The position numbers were made by a program, and so were the translations under genes. From contig JASLGC010000173.1 of NCBI GenBank assembly GCA_030150335.1, positions 1 to 7,520 on the forward strand: a DNA stretch of 7,520 bases, in the 5' to 3' direction. Every line of letters starts with the position of its first letter. Position 1 is the first letter of the stretch. The notes under the pieces were generated by a model. That model was not told the origin of the DNA. It made no database searches and saw only the letters and a list, made by a program, of their open reading frames with translations. This document shows positions 1 through 6,056 of this stretch, in pieces. Origin of the DNA: Flavobacterium sp. GTDB taxonomy: Bacteria > Bacteroidota > Bacteroidia > Flavobacteriales > Flavobacteriaceae.

Positions 1-141
1 GAGGTGTTAGGGCTTACGGCAAAAGGATTGAAAAGTGTTACTATCTTAGCATTGGGAGAGAGAGATCATGAAAATGATTGGTTAGCTCCAATGAAAAAAG
101 TACGTTTCTCATTAGAGTCTATTTTGACTGTTATTGAGTAA
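1..141 (+). CDS. NAD(P)H-dependent nitroreductase, NfsB-like (C-terminal fragment)
   Basis: Only the last 46 codons and the TAA stop are visible; the gene begins before the window. The fragment contains AKGLKSVTILALGERDHEND followed by WLAPMKKVRFSLE. This matches the C-terminal signature of FMN-dependent nitroreductases of the NfsB/NfnB type (typically a G-RD-ENDWL--LKKVR pattern), where the Gly-x-Arg-Asp turn lies by the FMN phosphate. Such enzymes are cytosolic dimers that reduce nitroaromatics, quinones or flavins with NAD(P)H; the physiological substrate is usually unknown. Family assignment rests on this short tail only, and no catalytic core is visible. The usual Tyr of the G-Y-RD turn is Glu here. 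A strong hairpin terminator follows 35 bases after the stop, so the gene is probably not co-transcribed with the E1 gene downstream. Confidence 0.8.
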   Translation, partial: EVLGLTAKGLKSVTILALGERDHENDWLAPMKKVRFSLESILTVIE

Positions 142-176
142 TAAATAAGTGTCATTTAAAGACGCTTCTATGAATT

Positions 177-202
177 AAAACCCGTCTTATGACGGGTTTT
201 TT
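177..202 (+). terminator. Rho-independent terminator after the nitroreductase gene
   Basis: A perfect 10-bp stem (177-186 pairing with 191-200) encloses a TTAT loop. The stem has a GC-rich core (CCCGTC/GACGGG) and ends in a run of six T. It lies 35 bases past the stop at 139-141. The A-run on the 5' side means it could also work weakly in the other direction. Confidence 0.9.
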
Positions 203-264
203 CGTTGATATCCGATTATCATATCAATAATCTATAAATAGTGATTTAACGAAATATTTTGTTT

Positions 265-296
265 TTGATAATTAAAAGTATAGTTGATTATTAAAA
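265..296. repeat. Short direct repeat upstream of the E1 gene
   Basis: TTGATAATTAAAA at 265-277 recurs as TTGATTATTAAAA at 284-296 (12 of 13 identical, period 19 bp). A third TTGA starts exactly 19 bp later, at 303, but the match decays after it. The repeat lies about 106-137 bp before the E1 start. It could be tandem regulator sites, but the region is so AT-rich that chance is a serious alternative. Confidence 0.35.
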
Positions 297-317
297 TAAT
301 AATTGAGCTATGTATTA

Positions 318-374
318 TTTGGCAATAATGTAGTGGTATAAATTAGCTTTTTTATCGATATTATTTTATATTCG
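318..374 (+). promoter_or_regulatory. Candidate promoter region of the E1 gene
   Basis: Bacteroidota promoters typically carry a -33 TTTG/TTG and a -7 TAnnTTTG. Two imperfect candidates are visible. The first has TTTG at 318-321 and TAAATTAG at 339-346, with 17 bp between and one mismatch in the -7 box. The second has TATATTCG at 367-374, also one mismatch, 27 bp before ATG 402; this spacing resembles that of the boxes before the genes at 3045 and 5794, but no clear -33 element accompanies it. Neither is decisive without transcript ends. Confidence 0.35.
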
Positions 375-401
375 TATCCGGTAAATTAGTACATTTTTAC
401 G

Positions 402-2807
402 ATGAGTCAAAAAGAAACAAATATGGCTCTTTCTTATGAAGATTTTAAGAAGGAGGTAATTCAAGATTATAAAATTGCTAAGTTAAGTAGAGAATGTAGT
501 TTACTTGGTAGACGTGAAGTTCTTACTGGAAAAGCGAAGTTTGGAATTTTTGGTGATGGAAAAGAAGTGCCACAGTTGGCATTAGCTAAAGCTTTTCAAA
601 ACGGTGATTTTAGATCAGGTTACTATCGCGATCAGACTTTTATGATGGCAATAGGAGAGTTGACAGTTGAGCAGTTTTTTGCAGGACTTTTTGGACATGC
701 TGATTTAGCGTATGATCCTATGTCTGGAGGACGTCAAATGGGAGGCCATTTTGCTACACATAGTGTGGATGAGAATGGAAACTGGAATAGATTAGTAGAT
801 CAAAAAAACTCAAGTGCGGATATTTCTCCTACTGCTGGGCAAATGCCAAGATTGTTAGGGTTAGCACAAGCTTCAAAATACTATAGAGAATTTGCTGAGG
901 CAGATGCTGAAGGGAAATTCTCAGTGAAAGGAAATGAAGTAGCTTGGGGAACAATTGGTAATGCTTCTACATCGGAAGGGTTGTTTTTTGAAACAATCAA
1001 TGCTGCTGGTGTATTGCAAGTACCAATGGTAATGAGTGTGTGGGATGACAATTATGGAATCTCTGTTCATGCGAAGTACCAAACTACAAAAGAGAATATC
1101 TCTGAAATCTTAAAAGGATTTCAGCGTGATGATAAAGGAAACGGTTACGAAATCTTAAGAGTAAACGGTTGGGATTATGTTGCTTTAATTGAGACGTATG
1201 CGAAAGCTTCAAAAATTGCAAGAGAAGAGCACATCCCTGTTTTAATTCACGTTCAAGAATTAACGCAACCACAAGGGCACTCAACTTCAGGATCTCATGA
1301 GAGATACAAAAGTAAAGAGCGTTTGGAGTGGGAAGCACAAAAAGACTGTATTGTACAGTTTAGAAATTGGATTATCAGTTCAGAATTAGCGACAGAAGAG
1401 GAGCTTGAAGAATTAGATAAACAATTGAAAAAAGAGGTTCTTGATGGTAAAAAAGCTGCATGGAAATCTTACTTAGATCCAATTTTAGCAGAAAGAGATG
1501 AGTTGGTTGCTGTGTTGAACACAGTTGCAGCATCAAGTCCAAATAGAGTTTTCTTAGAAAAGTATGCTAATGATTTAGCATCGATAAAAGAGCCAATCCG
1601 CAAGGATATTATTACGTTAGCGCGTAAAGCGTTGCGTATGGTAGTTAAAGAGTCTGGCAAAGGATCTTTAGTTCAGTTTATCGAAAATTACTTTGAAGTA
1701 AATCAAGGAAGATATAGCTCGCACCTAATGTCTGAAACAGCATATAAAGCTGAATTAGTTAATGAAGTATTGCCTGTTTTTGACGAAACATCAGAGGAGG
1801 TAGATGCGCGTTTAATCTTAAAAGAAAACTTCGATTACATTTTAGGTAAACACAAGAATGTAATGATTTTTGGTGAGGATGCTGGTAATATCGGTGACGT
1901 TAACCAAGGGTTAGAAGGACTACAAGAGAAACACGGATTGAATAGAGTAGCGGATACAGGTATTCGCGAGGCTACAATTTTAGGACAAGGGATTGGTATG
2001 GCAATGAGAGGTTTGCGCCCGATTGCGGAGATTCAATACTTAGATTACTTATTGTATGCGATTCAAATTATGAGTGATGATTTGGCTACGTTACAGTACA
2101 GAACTGTAGGTCGTCAAAAAGCACCTTTAATTGTAAGAACACGTGGTCACCGTTTAGAGGGAATTTGGCATTCAGGTTCTCCAATGGGAATGATCATTAA
2201 CGCAATTAGAGGAATGCACGTACTGGTACCTCGTAATATGACTAAGGCGGCAGGTTTCTATAATACATTAATGGAAAGTGATGAGCCTGCGTTATTAATT
2301 GAGTGTCTGAATGGATACCGATTGAAAGAGAAGATGCCGGCTAATTTAGGTGAGTTCAAAACTCCTATTGGAGTAGTAGAAACGATTAAAGAAGGAAAGG
2401 ATATAACTGTAGTTTCTTATGGATCTACTTTGAGAATTGTGGAGCAAGCAGCTCAAGAATTGTTAGAGGTAGGAATTGACATTGAAATTATAGATGCACA
2501 ATCTTTATTGCCATTTGATGTTAATCACGACATTGTAAATAGCTTAGCAAAGACAAACCGCTTGTTAGTTGTTGACGAAGACGTACCAGGAGGAGCATCA
2601 GCTTATATACTTCAAAAAGTTTTAGAAGAACAAAAAGGGTATCGCCATTTAGATAGCGAGCCACAAACGTTAACTGCTAAAGCACATAGACCAGCTTATG
2701 GAACTGATGGAGATTACTTCTCAAAACCATCAGCTGAGGATGTATTTGAAAAAATTTATGCAATAATGAACGAGGTAAATCCAAGTTTATATCCAGCATT
2801 GTATTAA
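402..2807 (+). CDS. Fused alpha/beta E1 of branched-chain 2-oxoacid dehydrogenase type (thiamine diphosphate-dependent)
   Basis: This 801-residue protein joins E1-alpha and E1-beta in one chain. It most likely decarboxylates the 2-oxoacids of Val, Leu and Ile and passes the acyl group to a lipoyl E2 in the cytosol. In the alpha half (about 45-325) I see GYYRDQ (73-78), GRQMGGH (110-116), ISPTAGQMP (141-149), the diphosphate/Mg motif as G186-N187-A188 with D215-D216-N217-Y218, and the phosphorylation-loop-like GHSTSGSHERY (292-302) with catalytic-type H293. The beta half (about 465-645) has GEDAGNIGDV (491-500), the cofactor-activating Glu as E523 in IREATILGQGIG, AEIQYLDYLL (542-551) and H590. 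A transketolase C-terminal domain fills about 650-790. Residues about 325-460 form a helical, charged segment longer than needed to join the halves. Met402 was chosen as the first ATG; ATG 423 (MALSYEDF) is a real alternative with a more A-rich leader. No Shine-Dalgarno and no E2 or E3 gene is nearby. Pyruvate or acetoin E1 is less likely but not excluded. Confidence 0.88.
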   Translation: MSQKETNMALSYEDFKKEVIQDYKIAKLSRECSLLGRREVLTGKAKFGIFGDGKEVPQLALAKAFQNGDFRSGYYRDQTFMMAIGELTVEQFFAGLFGHADLAYDPMSGGRQMGGHFATHSVDENGNWNRLVDQKNSSADISPTAGQMPRLLGLAQASKYYREFAEADAEGKFSVKGNEVAWGTIGNASTSEGLFFETINAAGVLQVPMVMSVWDDNYGISVHAKYQTTKENISEILKGFQRDDKGNGYEILRVNGWDYVALIETYAKASKIAREEHIPVLIHVQELTQPQGHSTSGSHERYKSKERLEWEAQKDCIVQFRNWIISSELATEEELEELDKQLKKEVLDGKKAAWKSYLDPILAERDELVAVLNTVAASSPNRVFLEKYANDLASIKEPIRKDIITLARKALRMVVKESGKGSLVQFIENYFEVNQGRYSSHLMSETAYKAELVNEVLPVFDETSEEVDARLILKENFDYILGKHKNVMIFGEDAGNIGDVNQGLEGLQEKHGLNRVADTGIREATILGQGIGMAMRGLRPIAEIQYLDYLLYAIQIMSDDLATLQYRTVGRQKAPLIVRTRGHRLEGIWHSGSPMGMIINAIRGMHVLVPRNMTKAAGFYNTLMESDEPALLIECLNGYRLKEKMPANLGEFKTPIGVVETIKEGKDITVVSYGSTLRIVEQAAQELLEVGIDIEIIDAQSLLPFDVNHDIVNSLAKTNRLLVVDEDVPGGASAYILQKVLEEQKGYRHLDSEPQTLTAKAHRPAYGTDGDYFSKPSAEDVFEKIYAIMNEVNPSLYPALY

Positions 2808-2856
2808 GAATAAAAAAGGAAACCTTTCAATTTGAAAGGTTTCCTTTTTTATTCTT
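2806..2856 (+). terminator. Long perfect-palindrome terminator after the E1 gene
   Basis: A 25-bp arm (2806-2830) is exactly complementary to 2832-2856 around a single central T. In RNA the loop would open a few bases wider. The core is GGAAACC/GGTTTCC, and the descending arm contains six T followed by ATTCTT. The palindrome starts inside the TAA stop codon (2805-2807). Because both arms have A/T tails it could stop transcription from either side, although both flanking genes point the same way. Confidence 0.9.
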
Positions 2857-2970
2857 GCTTATTATGATATAAAATGCAAGATAAAATACTTGATGTTCGC
2901 ATTTTTAGATTGTATTATTATATTAAAAACATTTTTTTTATAAGTGAAGTTAAAGGTGTTTGGTATCAAA

Positions 2971-3016
2971 TAGTTTTGTAATTATTATGAAAGCATACAA
3001 AATATCATTAATTTTG
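2971..3016 (+). promoter_or_regulatory. Candidate -7 promoter boxes of the oxoamine synthase gene
   Basis: Two perfect matches to the Bacteroidota -7 consensus TAnnTTTG occur here: TAGTTTTG at 2971-2978 and TAATTTTG at 3009-3016. The second is followed by C, as is common in Flavobacteriia, and lies 28 bp before ATG 3045, giving a leader of roughly 20 bases; it is the better candidate. Neither has a convincing TTG about 19 bp upstream. A TTTG at 2959-2962 is only 8 bp from the first box. Confidence 0.5.
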
Positions 3017-3044
3017 CATTTGTTTTTTTAAACATAGTTATATT

Positions 3045-4310
3045 ATGGTAAACGATTTATTTGACAGAATACAGAAAAATAAAGGGCCTTTAGGAAAATG
3101 GGCTTCACAAGCAGAGGGATATTATGTTTTTCCTAAGTTAGAAGGGCCTTTGTCAAATCGTATGATGTTTCATGGAAAAGAAGTTATTAACTGGAGTATC
3201 AATGATTATTTAGGTTTATCTAATCACCCAGAAGTAAGAAAAGTAGATGCAGAAGCGGCGGCAGAATATGGAGCAGCATACCCAATGGGTGCTCGTATGA
3301 TGTCTGGACATACTTCTATGCACGAACAATTACAAAATGAGTTGGCTGCATTCGTTAAGAAAGAAGCTGCTTATTTATTAAATTTTGGTTACCAAGGTAT
3401 GGTGTCTATCATCGACGCATTGGTTACTAAAAATGACGTTATTGTGTATGACGTAGATTCTCACGCATGTATCATTGACGGTGTTCGTTTACATATGGGA
3501 AAACGTTTTACGTATAAACATAACGACATTGAGAGTTTAGAAAAGAACTTAGATAGAGCTACTAAAATGGCTGAAACTACTGGAGGAGGGATCTTAGTGA
3601 TCACTGAAGGTGTATTCGGTATGAGAGGTCAGCAAGGTAAATTAAAAGAGATTGTTGCTTTAAAAGAAAAGTACAATTTCCGTTTATTAGTTGATGATGC
3701 TCATGGTTTTGGTACTTTAGGTGCAACAGGAGCTGGAGCAGGTGAAGAGCAAGGATGTCAAGATGGTATTGATGTTTACTTCTCTACTTTTGCTAAGTCA
3801 ATGGCATCAATCGGAGCTTTCGTAGCTGCAGATCAAGATATTATTGATTATTTAAAATACAACTTACGTTCTCAAATGTTCGCTAAATCATTGCCAATGA
3901 TTTTTACAAAAGGAGCATTGAAACGTTTGGATTTATTGCGTTCTAACCCAGAGTTGAAAAATAAATTATGGGAGAATGTAAACTTACTTCAAAATGGATT
4001 AAAAGAAAGAGGATTCAATATTGGTGATACTAATACTTGTGTTACTCCTGTTTATTTAGAAGGAAGTATTCCAGAAGCAATGGTAATGGTAAATGACTTA
4101 CGTGAAAACTATAGCATTTTCTTATCTATTGTTGTATATCCAGTAATTCCTAAAGGAATCATCTTATTGAGAATGATCCCTACTGCAACTCACACAAAAG
4201 AAGATATTGCTGAGACTTTATCTGCTTATGAAGGAATTCGTGAGAAATTAGAAAACGGTACTTACAAGCAAATTGCTGAGCAAACTACTGTTGATGTATC
4301 TAATGAATAG
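3045..4310 (+). CDS. PLP-dependent alpha-oxoamine synthase (AONS/KBL/SPT/CapA superfamily)
   Basis: This 421-residue enzyme of fold-type I belongs to the family that condenses an acyl-CoA with an amino acid and releases CoA and CO2. Visible hallmarks are SINDYLGLSNHPEV (51-64), the loop leading to R84 (PMGARMMSGH, 80-89), the PLP-stacking H140 in DSHACIIDG, EGVFGMRG (188-195), D217 and H220 in VDDAHGFG (pyridine-nitrogen Asp and cofactor His), and the Schiff-base lysine K251 in STFAKSMAS. The C-terminal domain has IPKGIILLRMIPTATHT (368-384). About 420 residues is slightly longer than typical AONS or KBL (about 385-400). In Flavobacteriia such proteins are variously annotated as glycine acetyltransferase, 8-amino-7-oxononanoate synthase, serine palmitoyltransferase or, for sulfonolipids, cysteate fatty acyltransferase (CapA/SulA). 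No biotin gene or threonine dehydrogenase is beside it, so a lipid role is plausible, but the substrate is not readable from sequence. It has its own promoter-like box and terminator. No Shine-Dalgarno is visible before ATG. Confidence 0.9.
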   Translation: MVNDLFDRIQKNKGPLGKWASQAEGYYVFPKLEGPLSNRMMFHGKEVINWSINDYLGLSNHPEVRKVDAEAAAEYGAAYPMGARMMSGHTSMHEQLQNELAAFVKKEAAYLLNFGYQGMVSIIDALVTKNDVIVYDVDSHACIIDGVRLHMGKRFTYKHNDIESLEKNLDRATKMAETTGGGILVITEGVFGMRGQQGKLKEIVALKEKYNFRLLVDDAHGFGTLGATGAGAGEEQGCQDGIDVYFSTFAKSMASIGAFVAADQDIIDYLKYNLRSQMFAKSLPMIFTKGALKRLDLLRSNPELKNKLWENVNLLQNGLKERGFNIGDTNTCVTPVYLEGSIPEAMVMVNDLRENYSIFLSIVVYPVIPKGIILLRMIPTATHTKEDIAETLSAYEGIREKLENGTYKQIAEQTTVDVSNE

Positions 4311-4332
4311 TTAGAAGATTATAAGTATATAT

Positions 4333-4364
4333 AAAAGGGAATCCATATCGGGTTCCCTTTTTTT
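4333..4364 (+). terminator. Rho-independent terminator after the oxoamine synthase gene
   Basis: A 12-bp stem pairs 4333-4344 with 4350-4361 (one G-T wobble; GGGAATCC against GGGTTCCC) around an ATATC loop, followed by a continuous T run to 4364. It lies 22 bases after the TAG stop. Confidence 0.9.
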
Positions 4365-4573
4365 ATGCTTTATACGCTCTTGATTGAATGTTATTTGTAT
4401 ATGGGGGTACTTCGTTGATTGCGTGGAGTAAGTTGTTTTAAATAGTGTATCTATGGCTGTTGAGTTGTTATGTGTAATTGTGGGGGGAATATGTTTTGGT
4501 TTTGTCTGTATAATTTCTGTTGATGCGATTATGGGAGAAATGCAATCAGTTTGACAGGTGTGGTAATTAGACA
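4365..4573. other. Gene-free, strongly G/T-skewed intergenic stretch
   Basis: Between the terminator of the + strand synthase gene and that of the minus-strand MFS gene there is no convincing gene. My hand count of 4365-4570 gives T 87, A 45, G 59, C 15, a strong excess of T over A and G over C on the + strand. A 33-codon hydrophobic reading frame (4453-4554, +) exists, but such frames are expected in G/T-rich DNA. No hairpin with a T tract, tRNA-like fold or CRISPR-like repeat was seen inside it. Confidence 0.6.
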
Positions 4574-4600
4574 TAAAAAAAGGAGTCAATTATGACTCCT
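4574..4600 (-). terminator. Rho-independent terminator of the MFS gene (minus strand)
   Basis: AGGAGTCA (4581-4588) and TGACTCCT (4593-4600) form a perfect 8-bp stem around a 4-base loop. Read on the minus strand, the stem is followed by seven T (the A run at 4574-4580). It lies 24 bases past the stop of the gene ending at 4625. Confidence 0.85.
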
Positions 4601-4624
4601 CTTGCTATGATATAGTATTTTGTG

Positions 4625-5794
4625 TTATTTTCTACTTAGTTTGAATCCTAAATACATGAATGGTACAGTACACGCCATTACTATTGTTGTAGTTAATAAA
4701 GGATTTTGTGTAAAGATAGATACAATTGCACTTGTGATGAAACACACACCAAGTTGGATTGTATTTTGTAATGCTGCTGCTTTTCCTGTGTTGTTAGGAA
4801 ATGATTTTAATGCTTCAGCAACTACGATTGGATAGTTAGCTCCGTTTGTCAATGCCATTAAACAGAATGGAATTAATAACGTCGTTAACGATGGTACAGT
4901 GAATACTGATAGTAAATATAATGAGATTGCACCGATTGAATATAAGGCAATAGTGTACGGCATGATTTTATAACTTTCAACTTTGTGTGATATAAAACGG
5001 TATCCGTATCCTCCGATTAAGAAAGAGATTGTTTGCGGTACAAAGCTTAAACCGATTTGACTTTCTGTGTAGCCTAATTCTTTTAAAAAGAAAGGAGATC
5101 CTGTTAACCAAGCAAAGAAAGCACCTGAACAGATAGCGTAGATTAATACGTTACCTACGTATTTCTTTGATTTTAATAGAGAGAAGTAGCTTTTGTTTTC
5201 TGAGGAATCTACTATTTTGTCTTCTTTTTTTCTGTCGTCAGTTACTGTAAATGTGTAAGCAATTAATAAAATTGAAATAACAGCAAGGCTGATGAAGATA
5301 GAACGCCATCCAAATTGGTTTAATAAATAAACACCTAATAGGGGAGCAAGTGCTGGAGATAATGCTACTAATGGCATGATAGAAGCAAATACTTTGTTTG
5401 TTTCTTCAGCTGGGTATTTTTCAATAACCAAGGTTTGCCAAGTAACAGCAGCTGCACATACTCCAATTGCTTGTACTAATCTTAGTGCTAATAATACAGC
5501 AACACTTTCTGTGAAAAATATAATTAATGAAGAAGCCGTAAAGATGCTCAATCCGATAAGAATGGTCTTAGGCTTACCTAATTTTTCTGAGATAGGTCCC
5601 CAAAGTAATTGGGCGATTGCGTATCCACCTAAGAAAAGGCTTAAACTCAAGCTGATGTTGCTTTTAGTTGTACCTAAGTCTATACGCATTTTATCAAATG
5701 CAGGTAAGTACATATCTGTGGCTAAAAAGCCGATTATACTTAGTCCTGCTAAGTAAACAAGGAATAAAAAACTATTCGGTTTGTTGTTTGACAT
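4625..5794 (-). CDS. punC: Bcr/CflA-type MFS exporter, PunC (YdhC)-like
   Basis: This 389-residue inner-membrane transporter has 12 probable membrane helices and belongs to the DHA1 drug:H+ antiporter family. It has ATDMYLPAF at the end of helix 1 (25-33, with D27), motif A between helices 2 and 3 as GPISEKLGKPKT (66-77, with Glu for the usual Asp), RLVQAIG (105-111, motif B), the proline-rich antiporter motif ALSPALAPLLG in helix 5 (144-154), and a charged central loop (about 185-212). Signatures such as GVCAAAVTWQ, FFAWLTGSPF, VPQTISFLIGGYG and AALQNTIQLG closely match E. coli YdhC as I remember it, now named PunC and linked to purine nucleoside transport. The symbol is by that resemblance; the true substrate in this organism is unproven, and multidrug efflux is the conservative call. 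ATG 5794 has an A-rich leader and no Shine-Dalgarno. It is monocistronic, with its own terminator. No PunR-like LysR regulator is visible nearby. Confidence 0.88.
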   Translation of the reverse strand: MSNNKPNSFLFLVYLAGLSIIGFLATDMYLPAFDKMRIDLGTTKSNISLSLSLFLGGYAIAQLLWGPISEKLGKPKTILIGLSIFTASSLIIFFTESVAVLLALRLVQAIGVCAAAVTWQTLVIEKYPAEETNKVFASIMPLVALSPALAPLLGVYLLNQFGWRSIFISLAVISILLIAYTFTVTDDRKKEDKIVDSSENKSYFSLLKSKKYVGNVLIYAICSGAFFAWLTGSPFFLKELGYTESQIGLSFVPQTISFLIGGYGYRFISHKVESYKIMPYTIALYSIGAISLYLLSVFTVPSLTTLLIPFCLMALTNGANYPIVVAEALKSFPNNTGKAAALQNTIQLGVCFITSAIVSIFTQNPLLTTTIVMACTVPFMYLGFKLSRK

Positions 5795-5818
5795 ACTTTA
5801 TTTTTAGAAACGAATTTG

Positions 5819-5826
5819 CGAAAGTA
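5819..5826 (-). promoter_or_regulatory. Candidate -7 box of the MFS gene
   Basis: On the minus strand TACTTTCG (followed by C) matches TAnnTTTG with one mismatch and sits 24 bp before ATG 5794, close to the spacing of the box before the gene at 3045. I find no TTG at the expected -33 distance, so the call is tentative. Confidence 0.4.
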
Positions 5827-6019
5827 GTCTAAAAATATAGGGTGGTGATTCTAATTGATAGTTATTATTTATTGTACTAAAGTTTTCTCTTATAGCTTAA
5901 TTTTTGTTTGTTTCAAGGCAATGTATGTTAGTTGTTTAGTTTGTTTTGTTGATGTTTATTTAGTTTTATTTTTAACTTTTTATTGGCTGTGTTTTTTGAG
6001 TTTTACGTAGGTTTAAAGC

Positions 6020-6048
6020 AAAAAAAAGATGCTATAAATAGCATCTTT
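6020..6048 (-). terminator. Rho-independent terminator of the AbgT-family gene (minus strand)
   Basis: A perfect 10-bp stem pairs 6025-6034 (AAAGATGCTA) with 6039-6048 (TAGCATCTTT) around a 4-base loop. On the minus strand it is followed by further T. It begins 8 bases after the stop codon at 6057-6059 and separates this gene from the MFS gene downstream. Confidence 0.88.
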
Positions 6049-6056
6049 CGTCGTAT

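Noticed and set aside
1084..1660. Two minus-strand frames (84 and 63 codons) within the E1 gene
   Set aside because: Both lie opposite well-conserved E1 coding sequence, with no start context or motif.
4311..4589. 92-codon open frame on the minus strand between the synthase and MFS genes
   Set aside because: It runs across both facing terminators, is full of Thr, His, Pro, Lys and Ile as expected from the C/A-rich complement of a G/T-skewed gap, and has no recognisable motif.
4620..4835. 71-codon + strand frame over the end of the MFS gene
   Set aside because: It is antisense to a clearly conserved membrane protein and its composition mirrors that coding strand.
5376..5756. 126-codon + strand frame inside the MFS gene
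   Set aside because: Antisense shadow of helices 1-5 of the transporter; no promoter box or family resemblance.
5795..5880. Purine riboswitch in front of the PunC-like gene
   Set aside because: I see no purine-aptamer three-way junction, and the likely promoter box leaves a leader of only about 15-20 bases.
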